A stretch of 64,000 nucleotides of DNA, taken from positions 10,726,001 through 10,790,000 of the forward strand of contig CM082588.2 of the NCBI GenBank assembly GCA_040954595.2, read 5' to 3'. The stretch's first letter is position 1; every line of letters starts with the position of its first letter. Below, one piece after another: positions 50,625 through 61,959 of this stretch. Both the position numbers and the translations under genes were made by a program. The DNA comes from Balanoglossus misakiensis. Taxonomy: Eukaryota > Hemichordata. The notes below the pieces were generated by a model. It was given only the letters and a program-made list of their open reading frames with translations, did not search any database and was not told where the DNA came from.

Positions 50625-53600
50625 GGTAAATAAACGAGGCTGTTTGGAAGCAACCATGGAAATTTACAGCTATCCGTCGATCTACAGAGTCTAGTGGAAA
50701 ACGTTCTTATGCGCATAGGCCTATCTATGTGTTATGCGCATCACAACAGAAATCGGTAAATAAACGAGGCTGTGTTTGGAAGCAACCATGGACATTTTAG
50801 AACTATCTCTCGATCTACAGAGTCTGTAGTGGAAAACTTTCTTATGCACATATGCCTATCTATGTGTTCTGCGCCTCACAACAGAATTCGGTAAATAAAC
50901 GAGGCTGTTTGGAAGCAACCATGGAAATTTTACAGCTATCCGTCGATCTACAGAGTCTAGTGGAAAACGTTATTATGCGCATAGGCCTATATATGTGTTC
51001 TGCGCATCACAACAGAATTTTGTAAACAAACGAGGCTGTGTTTGGAAGCAACCATGGACATTTTAGAACTATCTCTCGATCTACAGAGTCTATAGTGGAA
51101 AACTTTCTTATGCACATATGCCTATCTATGTGTTCTGCGCCTCACAACAGAATTCGGTAAATAAACGAGGCTGTTTGGAAGCAACCATGGAAATTTTACA
51201 ACTATCCGTCGATCTACAGAGTCTAGTGGAAAACGTTATTATGCGCATAGGCCTATATATGTGTTCTGCGCATCACAACAGAATTTTGTAAACAAACGAG
51301 GCTGTGTTTGGAAGCAACCATGGAAATTTTAGAACTATCTCTCGATCTACAGAGTCTAGTGGAAAACTTTATTATGCACATATGCCTATCTATGTGTTCT
51401 GCGCATCACAACAGAAATCGGTAAATAAACGAGGCTGTTTGGAAGCAACCATGGAAATTTTACAACTATCCGTCGATCTACAGAGTCTGGTGGAAAACTT
51501 TCTTATGCGCATAGGCCTATTACGTGCTCTGCGCCTCACAACAGAATTCGGTAAATAAACGAGGCTGTTTGGAAGCAACCATGGAAATTTTAGAACTATC
51601 CGTCGATCTACAGAGTCTAGTGGAAAAATGTCTTATGCGCATAGGCCTATCATGTGTTCTGCGCCTCACAACAGAAATCGGTAAATAAACGAGGCTGTTT
51701 GGAAGCAACCATGGAAATTGTACAACTATCCGTCGATCTAAAGAGTCTAGTGGAAAACGTTCTTATGCGCATAGGCCTATCTATGTGTTATGCGCATCAC
51801 AACAGAAATCGGTAAATAAACGAGGCTGTATTTGGAAGCAACCATGAAATTTTACAACTATCCGTCGATCTACAGAGTCTGGTGGAAAACTTCCTTATGC
51901 GCATAGACCTATTACGTGTTCTGCGCCTCACAACAGAATTCGGTAAATAAACGAGGCTGTTTGGAAGCAACCATGGACATTGTAGAACTATCCGTCGATC
52001 TACAAAGTCTAGTGGAAACGTTCTTATGCGCATAGGCCTATCAATGTGTTATGCGCATCACAACAGAAATCGGTAAATAAACGAGGCTGTATTTGGAAGC
52101 AACCATGAAATTTTACAACTATCCGTCGATCTACAGAGTCTAGTGGAAAAATGTCTCATGCGCATAGGCCTATCATGTGTTCTGCGCCTCACAACAGAAA
52201 TCGGTAAATAAACGAGGCTGTTTGGAAGCAACCATGGAAATTTTACAGCTATCCGTCGATCTACAGAGTCTAGTGGAAAAATGTCTCATGCGCATAGGCC
52301 TATCATGTGTTCTGCGCCTCACAACAGAAATCGGTAAATAAACGAGGCTGTTTGGAAGCAACCATGGAAATTTTACAGCTATCCGTCGATCTACAGAGTC
52401 TAGTGGAAACGTTCTTATGCGCATAGGCCTATATATGTGTTCTGCGCATCACAACAGAATTTTGTAAACAAACGAGGCTGTGTTTGGTAGCAACCATGGA
52501 CATTTTAGAACTATCTCTCGATCTACAGAGTCTATAGTGGAAAACTTTCTTATGCACATATGCCTATCTATGTGTTCTGCGCCTCACAACAGAATTCGGT
52601 AAATAAACGAGGCTGTTTGGAAGCAACCATGGAAATTTTACAACTATCCGTCGATCTACAGAGTCTAGTGGAAAACGTTATTATGCGCATAGGCCTATAT
52701 ATGTGTTCTGCGCATCACAACAGAATTTTGTAAACAAACGAGGCTGTGTTTGGAAGCAACCATGGAAATTTTAGAACTATCTCTCGATCTACAGAGTCTG
52801 GTGGAAAACTTTCTTATGCGCATAGGCCTATTACGTGCTCTGCGCCTCACAACAGAATTCGGTAAATAAACGAGGCTGTTTGGAAGCAACCATGGACATT
52901 GTACAACTATCCGTCGATCTACAAAGTCTAGTGGAAACGTTCTTATGCGCATAGGCCTATCAATGTGTTATGCGCATCACAACAGAAATCGGTAAATAAA
53001 CGAGGCTGTATTTGGAAGCAACCATGAAATTTTACAACTATCCGTCGATCTACAGAGTCTAGTGGAAAAATGTCTCATGCGCATAGGCCTATCATGTGTT
53101 CTGCGCCTCACAACAGAAATCGGTAAATAAACGAGGCTGTTTGGAAGCAACCATGGAAATTTTACAGCTATCCGTCGATCTACAGAGTCTAGTGGAAAAC
53201 GTTCTTATGCGCATAGGCCTATCTATGTGTTATGCGCATCACAACAGAAATCGGTAAATAAACGAGGCTGTGTTTGGAAGCAACCATGGACATTTTAGAA
53301 CTATCTCTCGATCTACAGAGTCTGTAGTGGAAAACTTTCTTATGCACATATGCCTATCTATGTGTTCTGCGCCTCACAACAGAATTCGGTAAATAAACGA
53401 GGCTGTTTGGAAGCAACCATGGAAATTTTACAGCTATCCGTCGATCTACAGAGTCTAGTGGAAAACGTTATTATGCGCATAGGCCTATATATGTGTTCTG
53501 CGCATCACAACAGAATTTTGTAAACAAACGAGGCTGTGTTTGGAAGCAACCATGGACATTTTAGAACTATCTCTCGATCTACAGAGTCTATAGTGGAAAA

Positions 53601-55265
53601 CTTTCTTATGCACATATGCCTATCTATGTGTTCTGCGCCTCACAACAGAATTCGGTAAATAAACGAGGCTGTTTGGAAGCAACCATGGAAATTTTACAAC
53701 AATCCGTCGATCTACAGAGTCTAGTGGAAAACGTTATTATGCGCATAGGCCTATATATGTGTTCTGCGCATCACAACAGAATTTTGTAAACAAACGAGGC
53801 TGTGTTTGGAAGCAACCATGGAAATTTTAGAACTATCTCTCGATCTACAGAGTCTAGTGGAAAACTTTATTATGCACATATGCCTATCTATGTGTTCTGC
53901 GCATCACAACAGAAATCGGTAAATAAACGAGGCTGTTTGGAAGCAACCATGGAAATTTTACAACTATCCGTCGATCTACAGAGTCTGGTGGAAAACTTTC
54001 TTATGCGCATAGGCCTATTACGTGCTCTGCGCCTCACAACAGAATTCGGTAAATAAACGAGGCTGTTTGGAAGCAACCATGGAAATTTTAGAACTATCCG
54101 TCGATCTACAGAGTCTAGTGGAAAAATGTCTTATGCGCATAGGCCTATCATGTGTTCTGCGCCTCACAACAGAAATCGGTAAATAAACGAGGCTGTTTGG
54201 AAGCAACCATGGAAATTGTACAACTATCCGTCGATCTAAAGAGTCTAGTGGAAAACGTTCTTATGCGCATAGGCCTATCTATGTGTTATGCGCATCACAA
54301 CAGAAATCGGTAAATAAACGAGGCTGTATTTGGAAGCAACCATGAAATTTTACAACTATCCGTCGATCTACAGAGTCTGGTGGAAAACTTCCTTATGCGC
54401 ATAGACCTATTACGTGTTCTGCGCCTCACAACAGAATTCGGTAAATAAACGAGGCTGTTTGGAAGCAACCATGGACATTGTAGAACTATCCGTCGATCTA
54501 CAAAGTCTAGTGGAAACGTTCTTATGCGCATAGGCCTATCAATGTGTTATGCGCATCACAACAGAAATCGGTAAATAAACGAGGCTGTATTTGGAAGCAA
54601 CCATGAAATTTTACAACTATCCGTCGATCTACAGAGTCTAGTGGAAAAATGTCTCATGCGCATAGGCCTATCATGTGTTCTGCGCCTCACAACAGAAATC
54701 GGTAAATAAACGAGGCTGTTTGGAAGCAACCATGGAAATTTTACAGCTATCCGTCGATCTACAGAGTCTAGTGGAAAAATGTCTCATGCGCATAGGCCTA
54801 TCATGTGTTCTGCGCCTCACAACAGAAATTGGTAAATAAACGAGGCTGTTTGGAAGCAACCATGGAAATTTTACAGCTATCCGTCGATCTACAGAGTCTA
54901 GTGGAAACGTTCTTATGCGCATAGGCCTATATATGTGTTCTGCGCATCACAACAGAATTTTGTAAACAAACGAGGCTGTGTTTGGTAGCAACCATGGACA
55001 TTTTAGAACTATCTCTCGATCTACAGAGTCTATAGTGGAAAACTTTCTTATGCACATATGCCTATCTATGTGTTCTGCGCCTCACAACAGAATTCGGTAA
55101 ATAAACGAGGCTGTTTGGAAGCAACCATGGAAATTTTACAACTATCCGTCGATCTACAGAGTCTAGTGGAAAACGTTATTATGCGCATAGGCCTATATAT
55201 GTGTTCTGCGCATCACAACAGAATTTTGTAAACAAACGAGGCTGTGTTTGGAAGCAACCATGGAC
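50625..55265 (+). repeat. 2,498-bp 19-mer HOR, one full and one partial copy
   Basis: GTCTGTAGTGG occurs at 50,823 and 53,321, and GATCTAAAGAGTCTAG near 51,736 and 54,234, both 2,498 bp apart. Copy 1 is about 50,625-53,122 and copy 2 runs from 53,123 to about 55,265, where it switches to a different class A monomer. Inside each unit, a monomer pair with AAAAATGTCTCATG is itself repeated at about 131 bp (52,150 and 52,281; 54,648 and 54,779). Differences between copies are single bases, for example AATTTACAGC against AATTTTACAGC near 50,655 and 53,153. Confidence 0.85.
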
Positions 55266-58200
55266 ATTTTAGAACTATCTCTCGATCTACAGAGTCTATA
55301 GTGGAAAACTTTCTTATGCACATAGGCCTATCAATGTGTTCTGTGCCTCACAACAGAATTCGGTAAATAAACGAGGCTGTTTGGAAGCAACCATGGAAAT
55401 TTTAGAACTATCCGTCGATCTACAGAGTCTAGTGGAAAACGTTCTTATGCGCATAGGCCTATATATGTGTTCTGCGCATCACAACAGAATTTTGTAAACA
55501 AACGAGGCTGTGTTTGGAAGCAACCATGGAAATTTTAGAACTATCTCTCGATGTACAGAGTCTATAGTGGAAAACTTTCTTATGCACATATGCCTATCTA
55601 TGTGTTCTGCGCCTCAAAACAGAATTCCGTCAATAAACGAGGCTGTTTGGAAGCAACCATGGACATTTTAGAACTATTCGTCGATCTACGGAGTCTAGTG
55701 GAAAACTTTCTTATGCGCATAGGCATATGTATGTGTTCTACGCATCACAACAGAATTCGGTAAATAAACGAGGCTGTTTGGAAACAACCATGGAAATTTT
55801 TGAACTATCCGTTGATCTAAAGTTGAAAAGTTTTTTATGCGCATAGGCCTATCTATGTGTTCTGCGCCTCACAACAGAAATCGGTAAATAAACGAGGCTG
55901 TTTGGAAGCAACCATGGAAATTTTACAACTATCTCTCGATCTACAGAGTCTATAGTGGAAAACTTTCTTATTCACATATGCCTATCTATGTGTTCTGCGC
56001 CTCAAAACAGAATTCCGCAAATAAACGAGGCTGTTTGGAAGCAAACATGGAAGTTTTAGAACTATCTCTGGATCTACAGTGTATAGTGGAAAACGTCCAT
56101 ATGCGCACAGGCCTATCTATGTGTTCTGCGCATCACAACAGAATTTTGTAAACAATCGAGGATGTGTTTGGAAGAAATCATGGAAATTTTAGAACTATCC
56201 GTCGATCTACAGAGTCTAGTGGGAAACTTTCTTATGCGCATAGGCATATGTATGTGTTCAGCGCATCACAACAGAATTTTGTAAATGAACGAGGCTGTGT
56301 TTGGAAACAACCATGGAACTTTTACAACTATCCGTCGATCTACGGAGTCTGGTGGAAAACTTTCTTATGCGCATAGGCCTATTGCGTGCTCTGCGCCTCA
56401 CAACAGAATTCGGTAAATAAACGAGGCTGTTTGGAAGCAACCATGGAAATTTTAGAACTATCCGTCGATCTACAGAGTCTAGTGGAAAAATGTCTTATGC
56501 GCATAGGCCTATCATGTGTTCTGCGCCTCACAACAGAAATCGGTAAATAAACGAGGCTGTTTGGAAGCAACCATGGAAATTGTACAACTATCCGTCGATC
56601 TACATAGTCTAGTGGAAAACGTTCTTATGCGCATAGGCCTATCTATGTGTTATGCGCATCACAACAGAAATCGGTAAATAAACGAGGCTGTATTTGGAAG
56701 CAACCATGAAATTTTACAACTATCCGTCGATCTACAGAGTCTGGTGGAAAACTTCCTTATGCGCATAGACCTATTACGTGTTCTGCGCCTCACAACAGAA
56801 TTCGGTAAATAAACGATGCTGTTTGGAAGCAACCATGGAAATTGTACAACTATCCGTCGATCTACAGAGTCTAGTGGAAAACGTTCTTATGCGCATAGGC
56901 CTATCTATGTGTTATGCGCATCACAACAGAAATCGGTAAATAAACGAGGCTGTGTTTGGAAGCAACCATGGACATTTTAGAACTATCTCTCGATCTACAG
57001 AGTCTATAGTGGAAAACTTTCTTATGCACATATGCCTATCTATGTGTTCTGCGCCTCACAACAGAAATCGGTAAATAAACGAGGCTGTTTAAAAGCAACC
57101 ATGGAAATTTTACAGCTATCCGTCGATCTACAGAGTCTAGTGGAAACGTTCTTATGCGCATAGGCCTATATATGTGTTCTGCGCATCATAACAGAATTTT
57201 GTAAACAAACGAGGCTGTGTTTGGGAGCAATCATGGACATTTTAGAACTATCTCTCGATCTACAGAGTCTATAGTGGAAAACTTTCTTATGCACATATGC
57301 CTATCTATGTGTTCTGCGCCTCACAACAGAAATCGGTAAATAAACGAGGCTGTTTAAAAGCAACCATGGAAATTTTACAGCTATCCGTCGATCTACAGAG
57401 TCTAGTGGAAACGTTCTGATGCGCATAGGCCTATATATGTGTTCTGCGCATCACAACAGAATTTTGTAAACAAACGAGGCTGTGTTTGGAAGCAACCATG
57501 GACATTTTAGAACTATCTCTCGATCTATAGAGTCTATAGTGGAAAACTTTCTTATGCACATATGCCTATCTATGTGTTCTGCGCCTCACAACAGAATTCG
57601 GTAAATAAACGAGGCTGTTTGGAAGCAACCATGGAAATTTTACAACTATCCGTCGATCTACAGAGTCTAGTGGAAAACGTTATTATGCGCATAGGCCTAT
57701 ATATGTGTTCTGCGCATCACAACAGAATTTTGTAAACAAACGAGGCTGTGTTTGGAAGCAACCATGGAAATTTTAGAACTATCTCTCGATCTACAGAGTC
57801 TAGTGGAAAACTTTATTATGCACATATGCCTATCTATGTGTTCTGCGCATCACAACAGAAATCGGTAAATAAACGAGGCTGTTTGGAAGCAACCATGGAA
57901 ATTGTACAACTATCCGTCGATCTACAGAGTCTGGTGGAAAACTTTCTTATGCGCATAGGCCTATTACGTGCTCTGCGCCTCACAACAGAATTCGGTAAAT
58001 AAACGAGGCTGTTTGGAAGCAACCATGGAAATTTTAGAACTATCCGTCGATCTACAGAGTCTAGTGGAAAAATGTCTTATGCGCATAGGCCTATCATGTG
58101 TTCTGCGCCTCACAACAGAATTCGGTAAATAAACGAGGCTGTTTGGAAGCAACCATGGAAATTTTACAACTATCCGTCGATCTACAGAGTCTAGTGGAAA

Positions 58201-58400
58201 ACGTTATTATGCGCATAGGCCTATATATGTGTTCTGCGCATCACAACAGAATTTTGTAAACAAACGAGGCTGTGTTTGGAAGCAACCATGGACATTTTAG
58301 AACTATCTCTCGATCTACAGAGTCTATAGTGGAAAACTTTCTTATGCACATAGGCCTATCTATGTGTTCTGCGCCTCACAACAGAAATCGGTAAATAAAC
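55266..58400 (+). repeat. Partial block N then block M-like and A/B monomers
   Basis: Block N starts at about 55,551 but lacks one internal monomer: CCGTCAATAAACGAGG leads straight to the GAACTATTCGTCG monomer. Private changes include TCTCTGGATCTAC near 56,067, CGTCCATATGCGCACAGG near 56,095 and ATTGCGTGC near 56,381. Near 57,084 and 57,349 the GCTGTTTAAAAGC monomer is repeated 265 bp apart, a dimer duplication. Confidence 0.78.
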
Positions 58401-59590
58401 GAGGCTGTATTTGGAAGCAACCATGAAATTTTACAACTATCCGTCGATCTACAGAGTCTAGTGGAAAAATGTCTCATGCGCATAGGCCTATCATGTGTTC
58501 TGCGCCTCACAACAGAAATCGGTAAATAAACGAGGCTGTTTGGAAGCAACCATGGAAATTTTACAACTATCCGTCGATCTACAGAGTCTAGTGGAAAACG
58601 TTATTATGCGCATAGGCCTATATATGTGTTCTGCGCATCACAACAGAATTTTGTAAACAAACGAGGCTGTGTTTGGAAGCAACCATGGACATTTTAGAAC
58701 TATCTCTCGATCTACAGAGTCTATAGTGGAAAACTTTCTTATGCACATAGGCCTATCTATGTGTTCTGCGCCTCACAACAGAAATCGGTAAATAAACGAG
58801 GCTGTATTTGGAAGCAACCATGAAATTTTACAACTATCCGTCGATCTACAGAGTCTAGTGGAAAAATGTCTCATGCGCATAGGCCTATCATGTGTTCTGC
58901 GCCTCACAACAGAAATCGGTAAATAAACGAGGCTGTTTGGAAGCAACCATGGAAATTTTACAACTATCCGTCGATCTACAGAGTCTAGTGGAAAACGTTA
59001 TTATGCGCATAGGCCTATATATGTGTTCTGCGCATCACAACAGAATTTTGTAAACAAACGAGGCTGTGTTTGGAAGCAACCATGGACATTTTAGAACTAT
59101 CTCTCGATCTACAGAGTCTATAGTGGAAAACTTTCTTATGCACATAGGCCTATCTATGTGTTCTGCGCCTCACAACAGAAATCGGTAAATAAACGAGGCT
59201 GTATTTGGAAGCAACCATGAAATTTTACAACTATCCGTCGATCTACAGAGTCTAGTGGAAAAATGTCTCATGCGCATAGGCCTATCATGTGTTCTGCGCC
59301 TCACAACAGAAATCGGTAAATAAACGAGGCTGTTTAAAAGCAACCATGGAAATTTTACAGCTATCCGTCGATCTACAGAGTCTAGTAGAAACGTTATTAT
59401 GCACATATGCCTATCTATGTGTTCTGCGCATCACAACAGAAATCGGTAAATAAACGAGGCTGTTTGGAAGCAACCATGGAAATTTTACAACTATCCGTCG
59501 ATCTACAGAGTCTGGTGGAAAACTTTCTTATGCGCATAGGCCTATTACGTGCTCTGCGCCTCACAACAGAATTCGGTAAATAAACGAGGC
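58401..59590 (+). repeat. 397-bp trimer HOR, three copies
   Basis: The monomer start GAGGCTGTATTTGGAAGC occurs at 58,401, 58,798 and 59,195, exactly 397 bp apart. Each unit holds a CATGAAATTTTAC/AAAAATGTCTCATG monomer, a class B monomer and a class A monomer with GCACATAGGCC. The third copy departs near 59,332, where GCTGTTTAAAAGC begins. Confidence 0.88.
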
Positions 59591-61959
59591 TGTTTGGAAG
59601 CAACCATGGAACTTTTAGAACTATCCGTCGATCTACAGAGTCTAGTGGAAAAATGTCTTATGCGCATAGGCCTATCATGTGTTCTGCGCCTCACAACAGA
59701 AATCGGTAAATAAACGAAGCTGTTTGGAAGCAACCATGGAAATTGTACAACTATCCGTCGATCTACAGAGTCTAGTGTAAAACGTTCTTATGCGCATAGG
59801 CCTATCTATGTGTTATGCGCATCACAACAGAAATCGGTAAATAAACGAGGCTGTATTTGGAAGCAACCATGAAATTTTACAGCAATCCGTCGATCTACAG
59901 AGTCTAGTGGAAACGTTCTTATGCGCATAGGCCTATATATGTGTTCTGCGCATCACAACAGAATTTTGTAAACAAACGAGGCTGTGTATGGTAGCAACCA
60001 TGGACATTTTAGAACTATCTCTCGATCTACAGAGTCTATAGTGGAAAACTTTCTTATGCACATATGCCTATCTATGTGTTCTGCGCCTCACAACAGAATT
60101 CGGTAAATAAACGAGGCTGTTTGGAAGCAACCATGGAAATTTTACAACTATCCGTCGATCTACAGAGTCTAGTGGAAAACGTTATTATGCGCATAGGCCT
60201 ATATATGTGTTCTGCGCATCACAACAGAATTTTGTAAACAAACGAGGCTGTGTTTGGAAGCAACCATGGACATTTTAGAACTATCTCTCGATCTACAGAG
60301 TCTATAGTGGAAAACTTTCTTATGCACATAGGCCTATCTATGTGTTCTGCGCCTCACAACAGAAATCGGTAAATAAACGAGGCTGTATTTGGAAGCAACC
60401 ATGAAATTTTACAACTATCCGTCGATCTACAGAGTCTAGTGGAAAAATGTCTCATGCGCATAGGCCTATCATGTGTTCTGCGCCTCACAACAGAAATCGG
60501 TAAATAAACGAGGCTGTTTGGAAGCAACCATGGAAATTTTACAACTATCCGTCGATCTACAGAGTCTAGTGGAAAACGTTATTATGCGCATAGGCCTATA
60601 TATGTGTTCTGCGCATCACAACAGAATTTTGTAAACAAACGAGGCTGTGTTTGGAAGCAACCATGGATATTTTAGAACTATCTCTCGATCTACAGAGTCT
60701 ATAGTGGAAAACTTTCTTATGCACATAGGCCTATCTATGTGTTCTGCGCCTCACAACAGAAATCGGTAAATAAACGAGGCTGTATTTGGAAGCAACCATG
60801 AAATTTTACAACTATCCGTCGATCTACAGAGTCTAGTGGAAAAATGTCTCATGCGCATAGGCCTATCATGTGTTCTGCGCCTCACAACAGAAATCGGTAA
60901 ATAAACGAGGCTGTTTAAAAGCAACCATGGAAATTTTACAGCTATCCGTCGATCTACAGAGTCTAGTAGAAACGTTATTATGCACATATGCCTATCTATG
61001 TGTTCTGCGCATCACAACAGAAATCGGTAAATAAACGAGGCTGTTTGGAAGCAACCATGGAAATTTTACAACTATCCGTCGATCTACAGAGTCTGGTGGA
61101 AAACTTTCTTATGCGCATAGGCCTATTACGTGCTCTGCGCCTCACAACAGAATTCGGTAAATAAACGAGGCTGTTTGGAAGCAACCATGGAACTTTTAGA
61201 ACTATCCGTCGATCTACAGAGTCTAGTGGAAAAATGTCTTATGCGCATAGGCCTATCATGTGTTCTGCGCCTCACAACAGAAATCGGTAAATAAACGAAG
61301 CTGTTTGGAAGCAACCATGGAAATTGTACAACTATCCGTCGATCTACAGAGTCTAGTGTAAAACGTTCTTATGCGCATAGGCCTATCTATGTGTTATGCG
61401 CATCACAACAGAAATCGGTAAATAAACGAGGCTGTATTTGGAAGCAACCATGAAATTTTACAGCAATCCGTCGATCTACAGAGTCTAGTGGAAACGTTCT
61501 TATGCGCATAGGCCTATATATGTGTTCTGCGCATCACAACAGAATTTTGTAAACAAACGAGGCTGTGTATGGTAGCAACCATGGACATTTTAGAACTATC
61601 TCTCGATCTACAGAGTCTATAGTGGAAAACTTTCTTATGCACATATGCCTATCTATGTGTTCTGCGCCTCACAACAGAATTCGGTAAATAAACGAGGCTG
61701 TTTGGAAGCAACCATGGAAATTTTACAACTATCCGTCGATCTACAGAGTCTAGTGGAAAACGTTATTATGCGCATAGGCCTATATATGTGTTCTGCGCAT
61801 CACAACAGAATTTTGTAAACAAACGAGGCTGTGTTTGGAAGCAACCATGGACATTTTAGAACTATCTCTCGATCTACAGAGTCTATAGTGGAAAACTTTC
61901 TTATGCACATAGGCCTATCTATGTGTTCTGCGCCTCACAACAGAAATCGGTAAATAAAC
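58798..61959 (+). repeat. 1,581-bp 12-mer HOR, two nearly identical tandem copies
   Basis: Copy 1 is 58,798-60,378 and copy 2 is 60,379-61,959. Private variants repeat 1,581 bp apart: AACGAAGCTG (59,715 and 61,296), GTCTAGTGTAAAACG (59,770 and 61,351), TACAGCAATCCG (59,877 and 61,458) and GTGTATGGTAGC (59,984 and 61,565). The only difference I noticed is CATGGACATT in copy 1 against CATGGATATT near 60,664. A third start at 61,960 diverges near 62,490. This is among the youngest duplications in the window. Confidence 0.88.
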
